From Glutamicibacter sp. JC586 (GTDB lineage Bacteria; Actinomycetota; Actinomycetes; Actinomycetales; Micrococcaceae): DNA of 64,000 bases. The stretch lies in assembly GCF_009805585.1 (NCBI RefSeq), contig NZ_VHIN01000002.1, forward strand, positions 124,001-188,000, read 5' to 3'. Positions 8,409 through 16,257 of this stretch are shown here, one piece after another (within the stretch, counting starts at the first letter, position 1; each line of letters begins with the position of its first letter). Below the pieces are notes generated by a model. That model saw nothing but the letters and a program-made list of their open reading frames with translations. It was not told the DNA's origin and did not search any database. Position numbers and translations under genes: made by a program.

Positions 8409-11400
8409 TAGTTAGCCTCTACTGTGGTGGTGTCCAGCTTCTGTACGCTCACGCTTTCAGCCTTTGCGTTCTCATCGACTCGCAACTCCAACTGCGCGGT
8501 CAAAGTTTCACCGGAGATCAGCTCGCGGTTAGCTTCCAGCGCTGCGATGGTGGCAGCGTTGGCGGTGATCACGGTCTGGATACGGTCCGATACCTGCAGG
8601 TCTGCGTCCTTACGTGCCGACTGAATGGAACGGATCATGTCACGTGCGGTACCTTCGGCAGCCAGCGCGTCAGTAACTTCGGTGTCCAGCACCAGGAAGC
8701 CACCGTCGATCACTGCTGCAGCGATCTCGCCTTCGGCATCTACCACGGTGTCCAAGGTGTACTCACCTTCGACGAGTTCCAAACCACCGGCGGTCACGAC
8801 TCCGTCGGTCACTGACCAGTCGCCGGACTTGGCGCCCTTGATAGCCTGCTGAACATTCTTGCCCAATCGTGGACCGGCTGCACGAGCGTTGACTACCAAC
8901 TGCTGACTGATACCGTAGCTAGCCGCATCGACGCCTTCAGCGTCAATCAAGGTCACAGCCTTGAGGTTCAGTTCGTCCTTGATGATCGATGCGTAGGTGC
9001 CATCCAGGCGAGCAGCGTCGGTGAGAACAATCTTCAGCTCAGCCAGCGGCAAACGCACGCGTAAGTTCTTAGCCTTGCGCAACGAAGAACCCACCGAGCA
9101 GATCTTGCGAGTGGTTTCCATGGTTTCGAGCATTGAAGTGTCGGTAGGGAAATCGTTAGCATCTGGCCAATCGGTCAGGTGTACCGAACGTTCACCGGTG
9201 AGCCCACGGTAGATCTCTTCGCTGGCCAGTGGCAGCAACGAAGCGGTGACTTTCACTAGGGTTTCCAGTGCGGTGTACAGGGTGTCGAAAGCCTGGGTGT
9301 CTTCGTCGAAGAAACGCTGACGGGACCGGCGCACGTACCAGTTGGTCAGGGTGTCCATGTACTGGCGAACAGCCTCGGTTGCGTCGGAAACCTCGTAGGT
9401 ATCAAGGGCAACTGTGACCTCGCGTACCAGCTGACCGGTTGCGGCAAGCATGTACTGATCCAACGGATCGGTGGAGGCGGTCGAACGCTTTGCCTCGTAA
9501 CCTGCCCCGTTGTTGGCGGAGTTGGTGTAGAGGTTGAAGAAGTGCCAGACGTTCCACAGTGGCAGCAGCACCTGGCGCACGCCGTCGCGAATGCCCTGTT
9601 CGGTAACCACCAGGTTGCCGCCGCGCAGGATCGGGCTGGCCATCAGGAACCAACGCATCGCATCGGAACCATCGCGGTCAAGAACCTCGGTGACATCCGG
9701 GTAATTGCGCAGGGACTTAGACATCTTCTGACCATCGGAACCCAAGACGATTCCGTGCGAGATCACGTTGGTGAAGGCTGGGCGGTCAAAGAGCGCGGTG
9801 GACAAGATGTGGAGCATGTAGAACCAGCCACGGGTCTGGCCGATGTATTCCACAATGAAGTCGGCAGGGTTATGACCGTTCTCAAACCAATCACGGTTCT
9901 CGAATGGGTAATGCACCTGAGCGAAAGGCATGGAACCGGAATCGAACCATACATCCATGACGTCTTCCACGCGCACCAAGGTGCCACCAGCTGCACAGCC
10001 TTCATGGGCTTTGGTCAGCTCGTCGATAAATGGGCGATGAAGATCTGGCTGGCCCTCATGGTTCACTGGCAGTCGTCCGAAGAAGTTCTTCAGTTCCTCT
10101 AGCGAGCCGAAGACTTCACGATGAGTACAATCGGCACCGGTGCACTCCCATACCGGGATGGGCGAGCCCCAGAAACGGTTGCGGGAGATGGACCAGTCAC
10201 GGGCATTTTCTAGCCACTTACCAAACTGTCCATGCTTCACGTTGCCCGGAATCCAGTTGATCTGTTCGTTCAGTTCCAACATGCGGTCCTTGAACGCGGT
10301 GACCTCTACGTACCAGGAGGAGATCGCACGGTAGATCAGCGGGGTGCGGCAACGCCAGCAGTGTGGGTAGGAGTGCTCGTAGGAAGCCTGCTTTACCAGC
10401 TTTGCTTCGTCCTTGAGCACATTGGTGATGGTCTTATTTGCGTCGAAGACCTGAACACCAACAATGTCGTTGAGCGGACCATCGGCGAAGACGGAAAGGA
10501 ACTTGGCGCCTTCGTCGACTGAGAGGATGACCGGAATGCCGTTTTCTTCGCAGACCTTTTGGTCATCTTCACCGTAGGCAGGTGCCTGGTGGACGATGCC
10601 GGTACCGTCTGCGACAGTTACGTAGTCCGCGGTGACGATCTGCCAAGCGTTCTCGGTACCGTACTTTTCGGTATCGGTGTAGGTATCCCACAACGGCTGG
10701 TAACGTACGCCGGCCAGATCCGCGCCAGCGAAGGTGGCGGTGATCGCGGCGGTAGCTTCCTTGACGTCCTTGTAACCAAGGTCCTTGGCGTAGGATCCGA
10801 GCAGGTCCTTAGCCAATAGGAATGGACCGGCAGCGTCCGAGGCCTTCACACCAGCTTCACCAGCCGGTACAACGACGTATTCGATCGATGGGTGCACAGC
10901 CAACGCGGCGTTGGTTGGCAGAGTCCACGGAGTGGTGGTCCAAGCCAGAGCTTGAACGCCAGCTAGTGCCTTGGAAGCTTCGGTTTGCCCGGCAAGGATG
11001 GTGAAACCGACGGTGACAGTCTGATCCTGGCGGTTCTTGTAAACGTCGTCGTCCATACGCAGCTCGTGGTTGGACAGTGGGGTCTCGTCCTTCCAGCAGT
11101 ATGGAAGCACGCGGAAGCCCTGGTAAGTCAGGCCCTTGTCCGAGAGTTGTTTGAACGCCCAGATCACCGACTCCATGTACTCAACGTTCAGGGTCTTGTA
11201 GTCGTTTTCGAAGTCGACCCAACGAGCCTGACGGTTCACATACTCTTTCCACTCATCGGCGTACTTCATCACCGAGGTGCGGCAGGCGTCGTTGAACTTA
11301 TCGATGCCCATGGCTTCGATCTGCTTCTTGTCGTTCATGCCAAGCTGCTTCATGGCTTCCAGCTCGGCGGGCAGACCGTGGGTGTCCCAACCGAAGCGAC

Positions 11401-11668
11401 GCTCAACACGCTTGCCACGCTGGGTCTGGTAACGAGCTACCAGGTCCTTGACATAGCCGGTAAGCAGGTGGCCGTAGTGTGGCAGGCCGTTAGCGAAGGG
11501 AGGGCCATCGTAGAAGACGAACTCTTCGCCCTCACGCTGATCAATGGAGGCCTGGAAAGTGTCATCGTTCTTCCAGTATTCGAGGACGCGCTTTTCTAGT
11601 TCTGGGAAGCGCGGTGAAGCCGGGGTCGAACCGGATGGGTCAGAGGTGACCTTCGGGTAAAAGCTCAT
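8408..11668 (-). CDS. ileS: Isoleucine--tRNA ligase
   Basis: Class I aminoacyl-tRNA synthetase that charges tRNA-Ile; 1086 residues, the long form usual in actinobacteria. The HIGH-type signature is PHYGH at 63-67 in GPPFANGLPHYGHLL and the KMSKS loop is GQKMSKSLRNY near 645-650. Between them lies the editing domain (CP1) with TTPWTLPTN and GTGIVHQAPAYGEDD. The C-terminal anticodon-binding part contains WYVRRSRQRFF. The mRNA leader is a T-box riboswitch, so translation responds to uncharged tRNA-Ile. It heads the operon ileS-folC-DUF4233-ndk. Confidence 0.98.
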   Translation of the reverse strand: MSFYPKVTSDPSGSTPASPRFPELEKRVLEYWKNDDTFQASIDQREGEEFVFYDGPPFANGLPHYGHLLTGYVKDLVARYQTQRGKRVERRFGWDTHGLPAELEAMKQLGMNDKKQIEAMGIDKFNDACRTSVMKYADEWKEYVNRQARWVDFENDYKTLNVEYMESVIWAFKQLSDKGLTYQGFRVLPYCWKDETPLSNHELRMDDDVYKNRQDQTVTVGFTILAGQTEASKALAGVQALAWTTTPWTLPTNAALAVHPSIEYVVVPAGEAGVKASDAAGPFLLAKDLLGSYAKDLGYKDVKEATAAITATFAGADLAGVRYQPLWDTYTDTEKYGTENAWQIVTADYVTVADGTGIVHQAPAYGEDDQKVCEENGIPVILSVDEGAKFLSVFADGPLNDIVGVQVFDANKTITNVLKDEAKLVKQASYEHSYPHCWRCRTPLIYRAISSWYVEVTAFKDRMLELNEQINWIPGNVKHGQFGKWLENARDWSISRNRFWGSPIPVWECTGADCTHREVFGSLEELKNFFGRLPVNHEGQPDLHRPFIDELTKAHEGCAAGGTLVRVEDVMDVWFDSGSMPFAQVHYPFENRDWFENGHNPADFIVEYIGQTRGWFYMLHILSTALFDRPAFTNVISHGIVLGSDGQKMSKSLRNYPDVTEVLDRDGSDAMRWFLMASPILRGGNLVVTEQGIRDGVRQVLLPLWNVWHFFNLYTNSANNGAGYEAKRSTASTDPLDQYMLAATGQLVREVTVALDTYEVSDATEAVRQYMDTLTNWYVRRSRQRFFDEDTQAFDTLYTALETLVKVTASLLPLASEEIYRGLTGERSVHLTDWPDANDFPTDTSMLETMETTRKICSVGSSLRKAKNLRVRLPLAELKIVLTDAARLDGTYASIIKDELNLKAVTLIDAEGVDAASYGISQQLVVNARAAGPRLGKNVQQAIKGAKSGDWSVTDGVVTAGGLELVEGEYTLDTVVDAEGEIAAAVIDGGFLVLDTEVTDALAAEGTARDMIRSIQSARKDADLQVSDRIQTVITANAATIAALEANRELISGETLTAQLELRVDENAKAESVSVQKLDTTTVEAN

Positions 11669-11671
11669 CGA

Positions 11672-11884
11672 ATGGGCCGTCCTTCAAGCGTAGGGTCGAT
11701 AAATCCTTGCCTACGAGGACGGCAGAATTGCCGCGGTACCACCCCGCTTATCCCCCACCAAATGATAGGGAACCACTTATCATCAGCTGTGACGGGCTGG
11801 TCCCGTTCGGTTCTACTAAGCGAGCATGAAGCTCACCTTTCTTCCGAAGGCTCCCCGGTGATGGCCGGATCAATACCTGAATAC
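11672..11884 (-). promoter_or_regulatory. T-box riboswitch, ileS leader (translational type)
   Basis: The conserved T-box TGGTACCGCG is at 11732-11741 on the minus strand. A short stem I carries the isoleucine specifier ATC (11860-11862) in GGCCATCACCGGGGAG, as in the ultrashort actinobacterial ileS T-boxes. Downstream, GCCGTCCT (11716-11723) can pair with AGGACGGC (11676-11683), which includes the Shine-Dalgarno sequence of ileS, so the expected mechanism is sequestration of the ribosome site, not transcription termination; no T-run is present. This follows the known family; the exact stem borders are my estimate. Confidence 0.9.
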
Positions 11885-11888
11885 ATCT

Positions 11889-11917
11889 ATCGTACCGCGT
11901 GATGCCCGTGCTGAAAA
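11889..11917 (-). promoter_or_regulatory. Candidate promoter of ileS T-box transcript
   Basis: On the minus strand TTTTCA (11912-11917), 17 bases, TACGAT (11889-11894), predicting a start near 11882, just before stem I of the T-box. Both boxes match consensus at four or five positions. Confidence 0.45.
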
Positions 11918-12016
11918 TTCGCCAGAACGTCACTGAACACAAGTGAGTGCAGGCTCACAACACAACATCTGAATGCCAAGCCTTCACTTCCTACATTTTC
12001 AGAATAGCGCGTACAG

Positions 12017-12037
12017 GGGGTCTTGCCGCAAGGCCCC
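12017..12037 (+). promoter_or_regulatory. Rifamycin-associated element (RAE)-like palindrome
   Basis: A 21-base palindrome with 9 of 10 paired positions complementary; its centre is CTTGCCGCAAG and its ends are GGGG and CCCC. From memory this is the core of the RAE (CTTGCGGCAAG on the other strand) found upstream of rifamycin-inducible resistance genes including helR. It contains a possible -35 TTGCCG (12023-12028), followed after 19 bases by CATAAT (12048-12053). It lies 60 bases before the chosen start of the HelD/HelR gene. Confidence 0.75.
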
Positions 12038-12096
12038 ACCTATGGTTCATAATCAATGACTTCCGCTTTGAAATCCGCCTACGTCCGGGAGTCTAC

Positions 12097-14256
12097 GTGC
12101 CATTAAGAACCAACATCGAAAGTTATTTTGAGATTTCCGCACAGCAAGCCATGACCGATGCGGCACTTAGCATCGCCGAGGATGACCAGCGGTTGATCGC
12201 TATTGCCTTGCGCGTTGAGCAACTCCGAGCTGAAACATTGAACCGAATTGTTCGACGGGGCCAGGACCACGCCGGAAAATTGCAGCAGTCCTTGGAACGC
12301 GATGTTGAACTGAGCGAGTTAGCCCAACAACTTCGCCAGTTAGAGCGCACCGGCCCCTTAGCGTGCTTAGGGTTCATGGAGAATGCCGAGACCGGCGAGC
12401 GCCAGTACGTTGGACGCATCGGGCTGAGCAATGATCACGGAAAACAACTCATGCTTGATTGGCGAACGGCAGCTGCCGAACCATTTTTCGCGGCCACCCA
12501 CGAAAGAACTTACGGACTGTCAATGCGTCGGCGTTATAAATGGCGTCGCCAACTCATCACAGATTTTTGGGATGAGGTATTCGAACCTTCACTCTTAGCT
12601 TCACATTCGAAGTTAGATGATCACTCTTCGTTTCTTGCTTCATTGGACACTGCCCGGTCATCCAAAATGCAGGATGTACTTTCAACGATCCAATCGGATC
12701 AAGACGCCATCATTCGTGCCAGCTCCAAGGGAGCCTTGGTCGTGGACGGCGGACCTGGAACTGGCAAGACAGTGGTGGCGTTACATCGGGCCGCTTACCT
12801 GCTGTATGCAGACCCGCGCTTGCGCAGTCAAGGCGGCAGGGTCTTGGTAGTGAGTCCACACGATGCCTATTCGGCGTACGTCTCGGATGTTCTGCCGAAT
12901 CTTGGAGAGGACGAAGTACAGATATCCACTCTTTCGAACATAGTTTCGATTCATGATGAAGTGCTAGCTGAGACGGATCCGGAACTCAGCCAAATTAAGT
13001 CAACTGGCTCAATGCTTCGAACCATCAAAAGGGCCGTGCAGGTTTTCCAAGAACCGCCTTCCACCAGTCTAGAAATTCAACTTACCGACGGCACGGTGAG
13101 CATCTGTGTCTCTTTGTGGCGTAGTGCCATATCAATGATCGATGCCACGGCGCCCCACAATGAAGCACGGGGTCAATTACGTAATGCCCTTCTGGAGCTA
13201 ATACTCCCCCGGCTTACAAATGACCAGTCCCGTAAGCAGAGCTTGCACCGCGAACTCGAAAGCAGCACCGACTTCAACGAGTATCTGAACGAGTTCTGGC
13301 CACTACTAGATCCGATGAATCTGTTGCGTACCCTCTATACGACGCCAGCACTGTTGCATTACAGCGGGGTCGAGCTAAACAGCGCGCAGATCCAGAAACT
13401 GCTGGACGCTGGGTCAGCACTCTCGTGGACTACAGCGGATCTCCCGCTCATCGACTACGCACGTTTCTTGACCGGCGATCTTTCCATTGAAGCGCAACAT
13501 CGGCACCGTCAGGCGGTTCAGCATGCAGAACGTCAGCAGTGGAAGGAGGTGATCTCCGATTTGCTAGAGTCCGCCGACGACAAGGAAGATCTCAGCTCTC
13601 AATTGATCCACGCTGACCTTCAGGAACAACTGATCAGTCAACACCTAGAACCGGAGCACGCGCCTGAACGTTTTGACGGCCCCTATTCACATATCGTCGT
13701 TGATGAAGCCCAAGATCTCACCGATGCGCAGTGGGCCATGATCCTGCGTAGATGCCCTTCCGGGAGTTTAACTATTGTCGGTGATAGGGCTCAGGCATCG
13801 GCAGGCTTTGTTGGTACATGGGAGCAACGCTTAAAGAAGCTAGGGATTAAAGAGCTCACCGTGTCCGAGTTGAAGGTGAACTACCGTAGCACTGCCCAGA
13901 TTATGGAAGTTGCCGCCGAACAGGTCCGTGAGCAAATACCACATGCCAATATTCCAGAATCCTTGAGAACTAACGGAGAACCTGTTCACTTTGCGCTTCC
14001 TGATCAGTTGACACCACTACTTGAACAGTGGCTAAGCACTCACCCTGAAGGAACCGCAGCAGTTATCGGGCATCCGAACTTCGAATCAACAGATCGGGTA
14101 AGTTCCCTGTCCGTGGAGAACGCCAAAGGTCTTGAATTCGATTTTGTTGCAGTCTACCGACCAGAGAGATTCGGCCAGGGTCAATCTGGTGCGGTGCGCC
14201 GATACATCGCCATGACCCGAGCAACAGCTCAAATGGTGGTGTTCACAGGTCAGTAG
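12097..14256 (+). CDS. helR: HelD-family RNA polymerase motor ATPase, HelR-like
   Basis: UvrD/Rep-like superfamily I ATPase of 719 residues. HelD/HelR proteins enter RNA polymerase, release stalled complexes and, for HelR, displace bound rifamycin. The N-terminal coiled coil (ALRVEQLRAETLNRIVRRGQ) is the arm that enters the polymerase channel. Helicase motifs are complete: Walker A DGGPGTGKTVV, Walker B HIVVDEAQDLT, motif III IVGDRAQAS, motif IV LKVNYRST, motif V SVENAKGLEFD and motif VI RRYIAMTRAT. I chose the GTG at 12097, with GGGAG six bases upstream, because the longer frame to 11947 would read through the RAE-like palindrome and the promoter. A histidine kinase gene starts 28 bases downstream, so read-through is likely. 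Confidence 0.88.
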   Translation: MPLRTNIESYFEISAQQAMTDAALSIAEDDQRLIAIALRVEQLRAETLNRIVRRGQDHAGKLQQSLERDVELSELAQQLRQLERTGPLACLGFMENAETGERQYVGRIGLSNDHGKQLMLDWRTAAAEPFFAATHERTYGLSMRRRYKWRRQLITDFWDEVFEPSLLASHSKLDDHSSFLASLDTARSSKMQDVLSTIQSDQDAIIRASSKGALVVDGGPGTGKTVVALHRAAYLLYADPRLRSQGGRVLVVSPHDAYSAYVSDVLPNLGEDEVQISTLSNIVSIHDEVLAETDPELSQIKSTGSMLRTIKRAVQVFQEPPSTSLEIQLTDGTVSICVSLWRSAISMIDATAPHNEARGQLRNALLELILPRLTNDQSRKQSLHRELESSTDFNEYLNEFWPLLDPMNLLRTLYTTPALLHYSGVELNSAQIQKLLDAGSALSWTTADLPLIDYARFLTGDLSIEAQHRHRQAVQHAERQQWKEVISDLLESADDKEDLSSQLIHADLQEQLISQHLEPEHAPERFDGPYSHIVVDEAQDLTDAQWAMILRRCPSGSLTIVGDRAQASAGFVGTWEQRLKKLGIKELTVSELKVNYRSTAQIMEVAAEQVREQIPHANIPESLRTNGEPVHFALPDQLTPLLEQWLSTHPEGTAAVIGHPNFESTDRVSSLSVENAKGLEFDFVAVYRPERFGQGQSGAVRRYIAMTRATAQMVVFTGQ

Positions 14257-14284
14257 AGGTTCACGAATTTAGTAGGCTGGCTTC

Positions 14285-15532
14285 ATGAGTACACCTGAGC
14301 AGCTACGACTGGACGCCCACATCCAGCAGCATTCTTTTGCCTCGCCAAGAGTGCTGCTGTGGGGGCAACATTTGGTCACTGCGATCTTGCTGGTGATTGC
14401 ACTGCTTCGCCAAGTTTCAACACCAGATCATCTGTGGACCGCAATCCTTGTGTCGGTGCTCTTTGCGGGCTGGTATGCAGTGGGATTTATCCCTTTCAGC
14501 AAGAACAAAATCGTCAACAAACCTGCCTGGTGGCTCGCGATACTACTGGTCATCTGGATTTCAAGCCTGTTTATCTCGGCAGAATTCATGTGGCTGGCCT
14601 TCAGCCTGTGGCTGTTACTTGGTCATCAGCTTCCCTTCGTGCCCTCCATCCTTTGGTCCTTGGTGGTCTATGCATTCACCCTGATCGCACCGTACCTGCA
14701 ACACAGTGAACTAAGTGTCGCCGCCGCGGCTGGCCCGTTGGTTGGTGGACTGTTCGCTTGGGGCATCTCGCGTGGGTATCTCCAGATGGAACGTGACGCT
14801 CAAGAGCGCACCTCATTGCTCAACTCCCTGATCCGCGCTCAGGAAGAAACCTCAGCATTGCAAGAGGAGTTGGCCCGCTCGCAACGAGAGGCAGGCATAG
14901 CAGCTGAACGTACTCGTCTAGCCCGAGAAATCCACGACACCATAGCGCAACAACTTTCCTCGATAGGACTACATGCTAAAGCCGCCAACGCAGCAAACAA
15001 TTACGAGGCCGCACATGAAGCCTTAGAGCGCATCGACCATCTTTCCGGACAGGCCCTGAGCGATCTTCGTCGAATCATCGCCGCCCTAGCTCCAGCGGAG
15101 CTTGATTCCCAAGCGCTCGCCGGAGCCTTGTCCCGAATTCTTGACGACTTCGCGGTGGATTCAGGTGTACGAACGAGGATCGATATAGAACCAGGCTTGC
15201 CGTTGCTAGACCCCAGCGTGCAAATAGCCTTGCTTCGCACTGCCCAGTCAGCGTTGTCCAATGTCCGCCGCCATGCACGAGCCACGGCTGTAGTGCTGAG
15301 CTTGAGCTACAGTGACGACGAGGTACGTTTGGACATCGTGGATGATGGATGTGGCTTCACCCCACCGACCGGACGCCTGCAACACAATCCCGCTGTGGGT
15401 GGTTTCGGTCTGACCGCCATGAACCGTCGGCTTAAAGAGCTTGGCGGCGGACTTGACGTCGAAAGTGCCCTGGGTGAGGGAACAGCCCTCTGCGCTCATC
15501 TTCCGCTTCGCTTCGCAAAGGAAATTTCATGA
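14285..15532 (+). CDS. Two-component sensor histidine kinase (NarL/DesK group)
   Basis: Membrane histidine kinase of 415 residues. The N-terminal half has about six hydrophobic segments (from about 26 to 165) with no large outside loop, as in DesK/LiaS-like intramembrane sensors. A coiled linker follows (EETSALQEELARSQREAG). The HisKA_3 dimerisation helix holds the phospho-acceptor His in LAREIHDTIAQQLSSIGL near residue 217. The HATPase_c part has the N-box ALLRTAQSALSNVRRHA, and the G1 DIVDDGCGFTP and G2 GGFGLTAMNRR. It overlaps the regulator gene by four bases. What it senses is unknown; the adjoining transporter suggests envelope or drug stress. Confidence 0.93.
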   Translation: MSTPEQLRLDAHIQQHSFASPRVLLWGQHLVTAILLVIALLRQVSTPDHLWTAILVSVLFAGWYAVGFIPFSKNKIVNKPAWWLAILLVIWISSLFISAEFMWLAFSLWLLLGHQLPFVPSILWSLVVYAFTLIAPYLQHSELSVAAAAGPLVGGLFAWGISRGYLQMERDAQERTSLLNSLIRAQEETSALQEELARSQREAGIAAERTRLAREIHDTIAQQLSSIGLHAKAANAANNYEAAHEALERIDHLSGQALSDLRRIIAALAPAELDSQALAGALSRILDDFAVDSGVRTRIDIEPGLPLLDPSVQIALLRTAQSALSNVRRHARATAVVLSLSYSDDEVRLDIVDDGCGFTPPTGRLQHNPAVGGFGLTAMNRRLKELGGGLDVESALGEGTALCAHLPLRFAKEIS

Positions 15533-16146
15533 TCCAAATCTTGTTGGTTGATGACCACCCCATCGTTCGTACCGGCCTACGTGCATTGTTGGACAACTAT
15601 GAAGATATCGAAGTTGTTGGTGAGGTCTCTACCGGCGAGCAAGCCGTAGACTTCGTCAGAAACGCAACGGTTGATGTTGTCCTGTGCGATCTTCGCTTGG
15701 GTGCCGGCATGAACGGCGCACAAACAACAGCCGTGCTCCGAAAGCTTCCCAAGGCTCCACAAGTCTTGATCTTGACGACCTTTGATAAGGACGCAGAGAT
15801 TTTGGCATGTATCGAAGCCGGTGCCTGCGGTTATCTGCTCAAGGATGTCAGCGCACAAACCATTGTTGATTCTCTGCGGCAAGCCGCCGCCGGACACATG
15901 GTTTTGGCCCCTGAAATGACTCTTCGTGTGGTCGAGGGCATGCGCCGCCCCAAGGTGGAACTGACTGCACGTGAACGAGATGTGCTTTCTCAACTTGCTA
16001 CGGGAGCCGGCAATAAACAAATTGCCAAGGCACTTTTTGTCTCTGAAGCTACGGTCAAAACCCATCTGGTTCACATTTTCGACAAGCTTCAGGCTACTAC
16101 CCGAACTGATGCCATCAACAAGGCCAAAGACCACGGACTGCTCTAG
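15529..16146 (+). CDS. LuxR/NarL-family response regulator
   Basis: Cytoplasmic DNA-binding response regulator of 205 residues, partner of the kinase it overlaps (ATGA junction). The receiver has the acidic pair DD8-9, phospho-acceptor Asp54 in VLCDLRLG, the switch Thr in LILTTF and the conserved Lys in GYLLKDVSAQ. The C-terminal GerE-type helix-turn-helix is LTARERDVLSQLATGAGNKQIA followed by VSEATVKTHL. Likely targets are its own operon and the downstream MMPL transporter. Confidence 0.95.
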   Translation: MIQILLVDDHPIVRTGLRALLDNYEDIEVVGEVSTGEQAVDFVRNATVDVVLCDLRLGAGMNGAQTTAVLRKLPKAPQVLILTTFDKDAEILACIEAGACGYLLKDVSAQTIVDSLRQAAAGHMVLAPEMTLRVVEGMRRPKVELTARERDVLSQLATGAGNKQIAKALFVSEATVKTHLVHIFDKLQATTRTDAINKAKDHGLL

Positions 16147-16257
16147 TACTAAACTTGCTCGACTAGACACGCCAAAACCCGCCTCAACCTTTCGGTTGAT
16201 CTTTTATTCAGCTATTTCCACGATGGATGAACCGGCAAAATCTCGTTGACTGGAACT

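Noticed and set aside
9542-10102. Long open frame antisense to ileS
   Set aside because: Shadow of the strongly conserved ileS reading frame; no ribosome site and no domain.
11947-12096. Extended N-terminus of the HelR-like protein
   Set aside because: It would read through the RAE-like palindrome and likely promoter, has no ribosome site and no family-like sequence; GTG 12097 with GGGAG fits better.
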